Positions 19,323 through 28,167 of a DNA stretch of 64,000 bases are shown here, piece by piece. Source of the DNA: a bacterium D16-34 (GTDB lineage Bacteria > Actinomycetota > Coriobacteriia > Coriobacteriales > Eggerthellaceae); contig RAZB01000006.1 in the NCBI GenBank assembly GCA_003612515.1, positions 1 through 64,000 on the forward strand, in the 5' to 3' direction. Numbering within the stretch: position 1 is the first letter of the stretch; each line of letters starts with the position of its first letter. A model generated the notes under the pieces. The model was not told where the DNA came from, did no database searches, and worked only from the letters and a program-made list of their open reading frames with translations. The translations under genes and the position numbers were made by a program.

Positions 19323-19529
19323 CTACATGCTTGCGTGAGGGCTTTGCTTTGTCCTATTCGGCAGCACGAACACAAAAACAATGGTGGTAATCATTCCGAG
19401 TAAAAAGGCGCTGGCGAAAAATAGGCCGTAGCTATACCCGCGCTTTTGTGCCACATAAGCAATCGGAAATGCTGCTATAAGCTTGATGAGAACAAAAATC
19501 AGCAAAGGATTGGTAAGCAAACTCGTCAT
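19323..19529 (-). CDS. Small two-helix membrane protein (B)
   Basis: 68 aa from ATG 19529, which follows AAAGGGGGAACAAT. Two membrane segments are separated by a short basic loop: IFVLIKLIAAFPIAYVAQKRGY, then LFFASAFLLGMITTIVFVFVLP (quoted in part by function, not in full motif terms). It is a paralogue of the upstream gene: AQKRGYSYGLFF aligns with AKKKGYTVWFFA, and both end in a LP-R/N-K tail. Start and upstream stop overlap (TAATG), so the two are coupled and may form a heteromeric pair. Function unknown. Confidence 0.7.
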   Translation of the reverse strand: MTSLLTNPLLIFVLIKLIAAFPIAYVAQKRGYSYGLFFASAFLLGMITTIVFVFVLPNRTKQSPHASM

Positions 19530-19734
19530 TATTGTTCCCCCTTTGCTCGAGGCAGACAAGCCATCAAGATAAGAGAGGTAATCGCGCTTGTTAAAACAGC
19601 CGTAAAGGCAAAGAACCAAACTGTATAGCCTTTTTTCTTAGCCAGCACAGCTGTTGCAACTGTACACAAAAGATGCACTACCACCACAAGAGCAGCTAGC
19701 GCGAAGAGTTCTTCGGGGGGGCAATAAATGTCAT
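19529..19734 (-). CDS. Small two-helix membrane protein (A), start region out of frame at a C7 tract
   Basis: About 68 aa if in frame. ATG 19734 has AAGGACGC upstream and reads MTFIAPP, but a run of seven C then leads to a stop after 12 codons. Eight (or five) C would give MTFIAPPEELFALAAL and continue through two membrane segments to ...LPRAKGEQ. The only other way in is a TTG at 19753 without a ribosome site. The 3' part is intact and paralogous to the next gene, so the coding frame is under selection. Function unknown; phase variation or sequencing error both fit. Confidence 0.6.
19715..19721 (-). repeat. C7 homopolymer (G7 on plus) at codons 5-7 of the small membrane protein gene
   Basis: Seven C on the coding strand; eight or five would place ATG 19734 in frame with the rest of the gene. 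Confidence 0.7.
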
Positions 19735-19791
19735 GCTGCGTCCTTACTCTCAAGAGCGATTTTTGCGATAACGCACTATTGAGTATACCAC

Positions 19792-21324
19792 TTATGAATC
19801 CAGTGTTTCCTCCAACAAAGACAGCAGCTCTTGTTGGGTGTGAATGCCGAGCTTCTTATAGAGATTTTTGCGATGCGTATTGACGGTATTGCGCGAGATG
19901 AACAGCTCTTTTTCGATATATCCCACATCGCGCCCGCGCGCCAAAAAGCCAAGAATCTCCGCCTCGCGTGCCGTGAGTTTATGCTGGGTTGCAATATCTT
20001 TGCAGCGCTCGTCAATGGATTCATGACTCAGCTTGAAAAGACGCGGCGAGAGCATCATCAGTGTGCGCTCGGGCAAAACAAACGCATACGCCAGCGCCAA
20101 AAGCACCGTAGCGAGCAAAGTTGCATAGGGCAACATGGTATAAGAGTCCGTGATGCCCACCAACGACTGCATGCCACGTGCGGCAGCAAAGCCGAGCGGC
20201 AGTCCTAAGAATTGCAGGCCAAACACCCATCCGATGACCGGGCGTGACTTGCCATTTCGCATAAAGACAATAGACCACGCCAGCATCCACATGGTTGGCA
20301 TGATGAGCGCATAAGCAATATAGGCAAGCGCATACGAAAACAAAAGATGGGTGCCCGCCAAGCCAAGCGCCGCCGATCCTGCCATACTGAACACAAATGC
20401 CACACGATAAAATAGCTCAATCCGGTAAGCGCGCCATTTATTCATGAGCGCCAAGACAACGCCAACTGACAAAGCCGTCACGACGAAGATAAGCGCGAAT
20501 ACCACCCAAAACAAGCTTTGATCAAGCGGCTCCGATGTCATAACCACATTACATGTCCACGTGAATTGCGCTACAAAGGAAAAGCCAAACGAAGCAACTG
20601 CCACACGACCAACCAGTCGCTTGTCGGTTGACTGGGCGGCTTTCGACAACCTCGGCACCTCTTCGCTCACCAAACGCTCTTCTGAAAAGCCGAGCAGACA
20701 CCAGCACGAAAGCAATGGCAAAGCCCCAGCTAGAAACGCTTTAAAGACGCTTCCCATCAACTCCACAGCAACAAAGGGAATCCATTGCAAGCAAAAAGCC
20801 ACGCCTAAAGCCACAATGGCTTTGCGCATATCAAGCGCCAAAACGACTTCGCCCCACTCAAGGGTAAATGCCGCAATAAACACGCCTGCCACCACGCCGG
20901 TAAGACCTGACGCCACCTGCAATCCCGTTTGCCCCAAAGGCGCAACGGCGCTCAAAAACACCCCAAAAACACCCGAGAGCGCGCCTATGACGGCAAAAAT
21001 AACTATCACCACACGCCAACGACGAATGCGCGAAGTAAGCGCTGTCTGCTCAGTTGACTCTGACGGATTGAGCAATCCGACATGTTTTTTAGTAGCGATC
21101 AAGACCACCAAAAGCACCACCGAGGCAGTTATGCAAGCACACAAAAAGACGGGATCATGCACAACGCCTCCGCCATAAGCAACAACATCACGCAGCAGTC
21201 CTTCGAAGCAAAAGAGCAAATAAACCCACGAGTAAAACGCGGCAATTCCAAGCGATAATTTCACGCTGAACCAGTTAATTCTGAGCGCCAGAAACGACGG
21301 CGATGCCGTGCCTTCAGCCATCAT
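19792..21324 (-). CDS. LuxR-family regulator with multi-pass membrane sensor domain (2)
   Basis: 510 aa from ATG 21324 (ATGATG; TAGGGAGGGA upstream). The open frame extends 47 codons further but that part lacks a ribosome site and resembles promoter DNA. About 12 hydrophobic segments are followed by a LuxR helix-turn-helix: LTAREAEILGFLARGR, then ISRNTVNTHRKNLYKKLG and IHTQQELLSLLEE. It is divergent from the flavoprotein at 21563, with a palindrome and direct repeat between them. Probably a membrane sensor-activator of that gene; ligand unknown. Confidence 0.88.
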   Translation of the reverse strand: MMAEGTASPSFLALRINWFSVKLSLGIAAFYSWVYLLFCFEGLLRDVVAYGGGVVHDPVFLCACITASVVLLVVLIATKKHVGLLNPSESTEQTALTSRIRRWRVVIVIFAVIGALSGVFGVFLSAVAPLGQTGLQVASGLTGVVAGVFIAAFTLEWGEVVLALDMRKAIVALGVAFCLQWIPFVAVELMGSVFKAFLAGALPLLSCWCLLGFSEERLVSEEVPRLSKAAQSTDKRLVGRVAVASFGFSFVAQFTWTCNVVMTSEPLDQSLFWVVFALIFVVTALSVGVVLALMNKWRAYRIELFYRVAFVFSMAGSAALGLAGTHLLFSYALAYIAYALIMPTMWMLAWSIVFMRNGKSRPVIGWVFGLQFLGLPLGFAAARGMQSLVGITDSYTMLPYATLLATVLLALAYAFVLPERTLMMLSPRLFKLSHESIDERCKDIATQHKLTAREAEILGFLARGRDVGYIEKELFISRNTVNTHRKNLYKKLGIHTQQELLSLLEETLDS

Positions 21325-21442
21325 TTCCCTCCCTACAGTATAGACTTTTCCACTCCCTGTTTCGCTATTATACGCGCAAACGCCAATCCCCTTTAAAAAT
21401 TGCACTCGTTTTTTCGCACTTCTGACCTGTGGAAAAGATGAA

Positions 21443-21487
21443 TTCACCATCTCAAGGTGAAGCAATTTGTGCCAATTTCACCATCTC
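21443..21487. promoter_or_regulatory. Candidate LuxR operator: TTCACC palindrome plus direct repeat
   Basis: TTCACC-N7-GGTGAA (21443-21461) is palindromic, and TTCACCATCTC recurs at 21477-21487, 34 bp from its first copy. It lies in the 238-bp divergent region between the LuxR gene and the flavoprotein. Confidence 0.4.
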
Positions 21488-21562
21488 GGCGGCATTGGCA
21501 AGCACGCTTGCGATACGCATAGTGAACTTACGCGAAAGCGAAATTGCTCGAAAGGGGAAACT

Positions 21563-23506
21563 ATGAAACACAGCGAGAGAATCAAGCAAGAACTTGCTGG
21601 CAAGCGTGGGCGCATTGAGCTCAGCCGTCGCAACTTCTTCCAAGGAGCGGGCGTTATGGCACTCGGCGCCGCAAGCGCAAGCATGTTGGCAAGCTGCGCT
21701 CCTGCAGCAAGCGGCGAGTCAGCAATGCCGGAGACGGGCGCTTCTAACGCTAGCGGAAACGCTGCTGCATCGGGAGCCGCCGCTCCTACCGGCAACGCAG
21801 GCAAAACCATGGGTGAGGTGCTCGGCGCTGGCTGGTTGGGCGAAGAACCTACCATCGAAGAGGCGGATTTGGCTGGTACGCAAGATGCCGACATCATCGT
21901 TTGCGGCGCTGGTCACGCTGGCACCGCATGCGCTCGTCGCGCAGCTGAGCTAGGCGCAAAAGTTATCGTGCTAGAAACGCAGCCAGAAGACACCTTTAGC
22001 GCACTGGGTAACGATATCGGACATCTCAATTCGTCATGGCAGCTTGACCGCGTTGGCATTCCTGAGTATGACATCGTCGATTTCATGAACGAATATCAGA
22101 TGTATGGTGCCGGCCGCGTGCAGCCGACGCTGCTCTCACAATTCGCCAATCGTTCAGGCGAGGCGCTTGACTGGTTCATCGAAGGCTACACCGAGACCGA
22201 AAAAGACGAGCTCGTGCCGCTGAACTGGCCGGTTGTAGATGGCTACAACTACAAGAAAGGTCCTTTCACCTCATATGTTGGCACGTGCCAATTTGCTGGC
22301 AGCGTTGGCATGACCGACGCTGTTAAGCGCAGCCAGGAAAAAGCCAAGGAAGCTGGGGCTGAGTTTGTATTCGGCACCTCAGCTGTTCGCCTCGTCCACA
22401 ACGAGGATGGCACCGAAGTCACCGGCGTTATTGCTCAAGACGCAAACACCGGCGAGTACACCCAATACAATGGCGAGGCAGTTGTCCTTGCTTGCGGCGA
22501 CATCGGAAGCAACTCAGCGATGTACAACGCTATCTGCCGCGAGAACTATGAGCTGGGCGAATACAAGGATTGTGCCGCAATGTCTGGTCGCGACGGCTCT
22601 GGTATTGCCATGGCTATGCGCATCGGCGCCAAAGTTGAAATTGCAACCGGCGGCGACATGGGCAGCCACGCATTCATTCCGCTGTCTCCCATGGAAGGCG
22701 TGGAGTGCTTGTGGCTCAACAAGTACGGCAAGCGCTACTGCAACGAGGCCTTTGGCGGTCCTTTACTCTCTGGTTGCGCTGGCGCTCGTGAACCAGGCGA
22801 TCGCGCTTATCTGATCTGGGGCAATGATTGGCAAGAAGTGTTCTTGAACCAACTGGCTGGTCACCTTGCTCCAAAAGAGTGGGATGACGAGAGCATCGCA
22901 AAAGTTGCTACGTATATGGAAAACGCCGTGGGCTCTGGCGCTGATGGCGACGATACGTCTGGCAAATTCCTGTACTGCGCAGACACCCTTGAGGAGCTCT
23001 GCGATTACATGGGCATGGAAGAGGGTGTCAAGGCAAACGCTTTGGCGGCTGTGAAGGCTTGGAATGAAGCACACGACGCCGGCAAAGACACCGAGTTTGG
23101 TCGCGATCCGGAAACCATGTGGCCGATCGTTGAGGGTCCCTTCTATGGTTATCCCTGCTCAAAGCGTACTGGCGGCGGATCGCTGGTTGCAACTTCTGGT
23201 TTGTTGGTTACCGGTCAGCAGCAGGTACAAGGCCAGGGCTTCGAGCCTATCAAGGGCCTCTTTGCTTGCGGCAACACCTCAGGCGGACGCTTCCCGATGG
23301 GCTACAACGGCATCATGAACGGCGTATCTATTGGTATGTGCCTGTGCCTTGGTTACACGCTTGGCGAGTACTTGGCAACCGAAGATATCAATCAATATTG
23401 CACCTTAGGTGCTGGCAACGCTGACATTAAGCAATCCGACAAAGGTATGGCAGGTCCTCCTCCTTCAGCCGGTGGCGAAGGTGAAGGCGGCGGTGCACCC
23501 GCATAA
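21563..23506 (+). CDS. Tat-exported FAD-dependent reductase, fumarate reductase-like (2)
   Basis: 647 aa. FAD_binding_2 flavoprotein, probably an extracytoplasmic reductase. Tat lipoprotein signal: 22-residue basic lead, SRRNFFQGA, then MLASC. The Ala/Ser/Gly-rich linker runs to about residue 100, followed by the FAD motif IIVCGAGHAGTACARRAAEL and a second FAD-contact block VVLACGDIG. The C-terminal FACGNTSGGRFP and NGVSIGMCL close the FAD site, and the end is a Gly/Pro-rich tail. AAAGGGGAAA precedes ATG 21563. No cytochrome partner adjacent. The specific acceptor is unknown; paired with the divergent LuxR gene. Confidence 0.88.
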   Translation: MKHSERIKQELAGKRGRIELSRRNFFQGAGVMALGAASASMLASCAPAASGESAMPETGASNASGNAAASGAAAPTGNAGKTMGEVLGAGWLGEEPTIEEADLAGTQDADIIVCGAGHAGTACARRAAELGAKVIVLETQPEDTFSALGNDIGHLNSSWQLDRVGIPEYDIVDFMNEYQMYGAGRVQPTLLSQFANRSGEALDWFIEGYTETEKDELVPLNWPVVDGYNYKKGPFTSYVGTCQFAGSVGMTDAVKRSQEKAKEAGAEFVFGTSAVRLVHNEDGTEVTGVIAQDANTGEYTQYNGEAVVLACGDIGSNSAMYNAICRENYELGEYKDCAAMSGRDGSGIAMAMRIGAKVEIATGGDMGSHAFIPLSPMEGVECLWLNKYGKRYCNEAFGGPLLSGCAGAREPGDRAYLIWGNDWQEVFLNQLAGHLAPKEWDDESIAKVATYMENAVGSGADGDDTSGKFLYCADTLEELCDYMGMEEGVKANALAAVKAWNEAHDAGKDTEFGRDPETMWPIVEGPFYGYPCSKRTGGGSLVATSGLLVTGQQQVQGQGFEPIKGLFACGNTSGGRFPMGYNGIMNGVSIGMCLCLGYTLGEYLATEDINQYCTLGAGNADIKQSDKGMAGPPPSAGGEGEGGGAPA

Positions 23507-23591
23507 GCCGCTCTAACGCGAGCCGCCCCTCACGTGCTTCTCCACCCGAGCCGCTCCACGCGAACCACATCGCACGAGCTGCTCCACACAG
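23506..23591. repeat. Six degenerate 13-15-bp tandem repeats
   Basis: Units such as GCCGCTCTAACGCGA, GCCGCCCCTCACGTG, GCCGCTCCACGCGA and GCTGCTCCACACAGA follow the flavoprotein stop codon. No coding content is seen in 23507-24032. Confidence 0.6.
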
Positions 23592-23614
23592 AGAAGCCGT
23601 CTCTAACTAGCTTG

Positions 23615-23722
23615 TCGCACTGCTCATCTTCCCTCCCTCCCGTGTATGGGCAGTGCGATAGCCCAGCAGCATCCCTCCCCTCAGCTGCTGTTAGTCAAAA
23701 AGCTCCCGGAAGGGAGCTTTTT
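23615..23722 (+). ncRNA. Candidate small RNA or 3'-UTR RNA with two C-rich loops and terminator
   Basis: Three consecutive hairpins. First: TCGCACTGCTCAT pairs with ATGGGCAGTGCGA (23615-23658, one mismatch), its loop holding CCCTCCCTCCC. Second: CAGCAGC pairs with GCTGCTG (23664-23690), its loop holding CCCTCCCC. Third: a strong terminator (23697-23722). Two C-rich loops plus terminator resemble the actinobacterial 6C RNA class, though the loops here have C/T runs rather than six straight C. The loops could pair with purine-rich ribosome sites. It may be a separate transcript or processed from the flavoprotein mRNA; no clear promoter seen. Confidence 0.45.
23697..23722 (+). terminator. Strong Rho-independent terminator
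   Basis: AAAAAGCTCCC-GGAA-GGGAGCTTTTT, a perfect 11-bp stem with a T-run. It is symmetric enough to work in both directions. Confidence 0.92.
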
Positions 23723-23865
23723 GGTGTGCGCCGCCCTGTCACCTACGCCGCCGCCCGCGCCACGCTTCGGCCGCAATGCCGCCCTGCCACCACCCGTGCG
23801 CAGGAACACCGCAGGGTAAGCTGAGGGTTCGTTGATGCTTTGCAAAAGCTTGCAGGTTTTTTATA

Positions 23866-23996
23866 ACTTTTGGCTGGAAAAGTGCCCTAGTCGGGGTTTT
23901 CAAAAGCAAAATGGCTGGAAAAGTGCCCTAGTCGGGGTTTTCGACGCTAAAATCAGCTCAGATTCACCGACGAGAGGCATTTTCCAGCCAAAACTT
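23866..23996 (+). repeat. Tripartite palindromic repeat element, copy B
   Basis: 131 bp. Two forward modules (GGCTGGAAAAGTGCCCTAG then TCGGGGTTTTC, twice) and one inverted module (ACCGACGAGAGGCATTTTCC then AGCCAAAACTT). It sits between the C-rich RNA candidate and the convergent LOG-family gene. GC-rich DNA lies on its left (23730-23815). Confidence 0.85.
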
Positions 23997-24032
23997 CGAA
24001 TTTTGCTATGGAGTTCTAAACGACTACACGAA

Positions 24033-24578
24033 TTAGTCAGATGTATGCGAATCAATCAGACGCATCAGCTCTTGGACGCTTTCGCAGAAATGAAAGACAT
24101 CCAGATCAGACGCATCCAAAAAGCGCTGCGAGACCATGGCATCTAAAAGTTGCTTGAGCGGGTCGTAAAACCCATCAATGTTGAGCACATAGCAGCGGTG
24201 AGGACCTAAACCCAAACGTACACGCGACATTATTTCGGAGATCTCTTCGAGCGTGCCAATACCACCAGGCAAAGCCACAAAAACATCTCCGAGTTCAATC
24301 ATAAGCGCTTTGCGTTCGCTCATAGTGTCTACAACAAACAACGAGCTCAGATCATGTTGCGCCACTCCAGCATCAATGAAAAACTGTGGTTCAACGCCTT
24401 CGACGACTCCTCCAGCCTCAAGCGCAGCACGCGAGACCACTCCCATAAGACCTACGGAACTTCCTCCATAAACAAGGGTGTGACCAGCTTGAGCTATTTG
24501 CTGACCTAAGGCTTGCGCCGCCTCTTCAAAGGCGGCGTTAATGCCAAACGTTGAACCACAGTAAACAGTAATCTTCAT
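24033..24578 (-). CDS. TIGR00730/LOG-family protein
   Basis: 181 aa. Rossmann-like LOG family, phosphoribohydrolases acting on nucleotide monophosphates (cytokinin activation in plants; in bacteria AMP hydrolysis or other roles). It shows VYGGSSVGLMG near residue 37 and the diagnostic PGGIGTLEE near 105. It starts only 3 bp after the enolase stop, so it is cotranscribed with eno. The physiological substrate here is unknown. Confidence 0.88.
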   Translation of the reverse strand: MKITVYCGSTFGINAAFEEAAQALGQQIAQAGHTLVYGGSSVGLMGVVSRAALEAGGVVEGVEPQFFIDAGVAQHDLSSLFVVDTMSERKALMIELGDVFVALPGGIGTLEEISEIMSRVRLGLGPHRCYVLNIDGFYDPLKQLLDAMVSQRFLDASDLDVFHFCESVQELMRLIDSHTSD

Positions 24579-24581
24579 ATA

Positions 24582-25898
<1,317 letters not shown>

Positions 25899-26004
25899 TT
25901 ATGAAGTGCCGAAATGATCAGCATTTCAAATCATACCATGCACCCACAGCAGAAACTGTCGCAATTACCTCAAGGGCATCAGTTCTCATAATTTCACAAT
26001 GTCG

Positions 26005-26040
26005 AAAAAAAGAGGTGATATCCGCAGATACCACCTCTTT
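26005..26040 (-). terminator. Terminator of the small acidic protein gene
   Basis: AAAGAGGTG...CACCTCTTT with an inner TATC/GATA extension forms a 13-bp stem with one mismatch. On the minus strand it is followed by seven T (26011-26005). Confidence 0.85.
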
Positions 26041-26051
26041 CATGTTGTTCT

Positions 26052-26117
26052 CTTGCATTGCGGAGGGCTAACCCTTGCGGGACTGACTCTTATGGGATCG
26101 CCCTCATGTAATGCAAG
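26052..26117. other. Imperfect hairpin overlapping three 15-bp degenerate repeats
   Basis: CTTGCATT pairs with AATGCAAG and GAGGGC with GCCCTC across a 66-nt span. The middle contains three 15-bp units (GGCTAACCCTTGCGG, GACTGACTCTTATGG, GATCGCCCTCATGTA). It lies between the acidic protein gene and its terminator. Confidence 0.4.
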
Positions 26118-26200
26118 CCGAGTTTTAGAACATTTTAAACTTCAACTGGCCAATTGAAGTTCGTTTGATCGAACCAATCAACTTGGTGAAATCAAGCAGA

Positions 26201-26440
26201 TTACTTCCCCAAACGACCTTCAGCGTCAGCCTCGATTGCCTCAGTTGCAGCCTGTGAAGACTCAAAAGCATAAGCAGCCTCAGCAGCATCAGCAGCTTTC
26301 TGCTCATCTTTCATTGCGTCAAAGTCGTCTACTGAAGCCTCTGCCTCAGCTACAACCTCTTGCTCAATACGACGAAGGTCATCAGCAGCAATTGCATCAA
26401 GCTCTGCCTCTTTAGCGGCATCAAATTTCTCAGCCATCAT
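26201..26440 (-). CDS. Small acidic Ala/Glu/Asp-rich protein
   Basis: 79 aa, not recognised. About a third of residues are Asp or Glu with many Ala, predicted helical or coiled-coil, no membrane segment or Cys. The start ATGATG at 26440 follows GAAAGGAGCGC, a convincing ribosome site. A strong terminator lies downstream, so it is an independent transcript. It could be a small cytoplasmic structural or chaperone-like protein; no function is claimed. Confidence 0.65.
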   Translation of the reverse strand: MMAEKFDAAKEAELDAIAADDLRRIEQEVVAEAEASVDDFDAMKDEQKAADAAEAAYAFESSQAATEAIEADAEGRLGK

Positions 26441-26658
26441 GCGCTCCTTTCAGCGATGAAATACAAACCTATCATTTGGTTGTAGCCATTCGTTTCTGCC
26501 CAGGCTGCACCTAAATGAACTGGTTTCATTGTAGTTTCACCCTCACGCAGACGCGACCACCGCAATCTGACGGTATTTCAACACCTTAGCAACCGATTCA
26601 AGGTTAATCGAATTCATCAGCTATCTATCCTGGGCGAACCAACAGCCAAATTACCAGC

Positions 26659-27423
26659 TCATAAGCACAATCCGACAACAATCAAAAACGCCAGACCACC
26701 GATCAAAATGATGCTATTTCGTAAGGTGAACGCCTTTTGCACAAGCGAAGTTCGCGGCTTGTCTGACAATCCGTAGCACCGCGCATCCATGGCCTGCGAA
26801 AGCTGGTCTGCCCGTCGAAATAAACCAACGAAAAGCGGAATCATGATAGTAAGCCATGCGCGCATTCGCACAACAAGATTGCCGCAATCAAGCGCGGCAC
26901 CGCGGGAGAGCTGTGCCTTTTTCAGCGTTTCAAGCTCTTCGGAAAACACGGGAATAAAACGCAGAGCAAGCGTGAGCGTCATGGCGACATCATCAACAGG
27001 CACGCGCAAAACTCTCAGTGGCGCCATGAGCCTGGAGAGCCCCCACGTAAGCGTTGTGTCAGTAGTCGTAAAAGTTACCACGAGCGATGCCAAAACAAGC
27101 AACATAACACGAGCTGCATACAGACACCCTCTGTCAAATCCGCTCAGACTAAAGCTAGCGACATCAGCATTTATGGAATACGCATTAAAAAAGATTGTGA
27201 ACGCAAGCAGCACATATAAAGGTATCAATCCAGAAAAATATTGCTTTGGCGAAACTTTGGAGCCAAAGATGCAAAGTGCAAGCACAGACGCACAGATGAC
27301 AATCCCAAGCCAGCTGTGCACAACGAACAAAGTGATGCTATACGCAAGCAATAACACAAGCTTCGCGCGTACATCAACAGCACCTAAACAAGAAGTGTTT
27401 CCCCTGTTCATATATGCAAACAT
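26659..27423 (-). CDS. ecfT: Energy-coupling factor transporter transmembrane protein EcfT
   Basis: About 254 aa from ATG 27423; the start is uncertain because AAAGGGG lies rather far upstream. CbiQ/EcfT family: about five to six membrane helices and the two cytoplasmic Ala-Arg-Gly-type motifs that dock on the ATPases, here AQLSRGAA and MDARCYGL (the second with Cys instead of Gly). In many Gram-positives ecfA1-ecfA2-ecfT follow rplQ; here ecfT follows rplQ but no ATPase genes lie between. A terminator separates it from rplQ. It needs EcfA subunits and substrate-specific S components encoded elsewhere to import vitamins or metals. Confidence 0.85.
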   Translation of the reverse strand: MFAYMNRGNTSCLGAVDVRAKLVLLLAYSITLFVVHSWLGIVICASVLALCIFGSKVSPKQYFSGLIPLYVLLAFTIFFNAYSINADVASFSLSGFDRGCLYAARVMLLVLASLVVTFTTTDTTLTWGLSRLMAPLRVLRVPVDDVAMTLTLALRFIPVFSEELETLKKAQLSRGAALDCGNLVVRMRAWLTIMIPLFVGLFRRADQLSQAMDARCYGLSDKPRTSLVQKAFTLRNSIILIGGLAFLIVVGLCL

Positions 27424-27488
27424 GCTCTTATACAAACCCCTTTGAGATACCCAACATATACACCTTTTACCGCACGTCCATCTCACAA

Positions 27489-27514
27489 GAAAGGCCCGCC
27501 AAAGCGAGCCTTTC
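27489..27514 (-). terminator. Terminator after rplQ
   Basis: GAAAGGC-C-CGC, CAAA loop, GCG-A-GCCTTTC, followed on the minus strand by a short T-rich stretch. It ends the ribosomal cluster. Confidence 0.7.
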
Positions 27515-27541
27515 GAAATTAGTCACGATGCAAAGACAAGC

Positions 27542-28156
27542 TTATTCGGGCTTATCCTTTTCCTCATTCTCAGCAGCAGCTGCCTCAGCTTCTTCAGCCT
27601 TAGCCTCTTCTGCCTTGAACTCCTCTTCGCGAACTTCTTCAGCGTGCTCGGCAACAACGGCCTCGTTTTCCTTGGCCTCTTCTGCCTTCTGCTCGCCCTC
27701 AGCCTCTTTGGCCTCCTCGACCTTTTCTACCTTCTTAGGCGTGGTCTTCTTGGTTGCCTTCTTAGCAGCAGGCTTAGCAGCCTCTTTCTTTGCTACCGGC
27801 TCAGTTACAAGCTCCATGATAACCATGGGGGCATTGTCGCCTTTGCGGTTGCCAAGCTTCATGATGCGGGTGTAGCCACCTTGGCGATCAGAGAACATGC
27901 CTTGGCTTACCTTCTCAAAGATCTCGCGAACAAGCTCTTTGTCGCCCGTAGCTGCGATAGCCAGACGACGAGAGTGAAGGTCACCCTTCTTCGCCCAGGT
28001 GATAATCTTGTCAACGTCAGGACGAATCTCCTTGGCGCGAGACTCAACCGTCTTAATACGGTCGTTGAGGAACAGGGCGTTCACCAGGCTCTTCTTCATT
28101 GCCTTGGTGTGGGCGAAATCAGTTCCCAGCTTGCGGCCCTTGTAGTTGTGTCGCAT
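27542..28156 (-). CDS. rplQ: 50S ribosomal protein L17 with acidic C-terminal extension
   Basis: 204 aa, whereas L17 is usually about 115-130 aa. The first ~115 residues are canonical (MRHNYKGRKLGTDFAHTKAM, then TRIMKLGNRKGDNAPMVIME). The last ~85 residues are a Lys/Ala linker followed by a Glu/Ala-rich tail (AEEAKAEEAEAAAAENEEK). The frame is open with the same codon style, so the tail is real rather than a readthrough error. L17 binds 23S rRNA near the exit tunnel; the tail's role is unknown. Starts 11 bp after rpoA. Confidence 0.96.
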   Translation of the reverse strand: MRHNYKGRKLGTDFAHTKAMKKSLVNALFLNDRIKTVESRAKEIRPDVDKIITWAKKGDLHSRRLAIAATGDKELVREIFEKVSQGMFSDRQGGYTRIMKLGNRKGDNAPMVIMELVTEPVAKKEAAKPAAKKATKKTTPKKVEKVEEAKEAEGEQKAEEAKENEAVVAEHAEEVREEEFKAEEAKAEEAEAAAAENEEKDKPE

Positions 28157-28167
28157 AACGTACTCTC

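Noticed and set aside
20561-21178. 205-codon plus-strand frame opposite the LuxR gene
   Set aside because: Antisense to a well-supported regulator; composition is a codon shadow.
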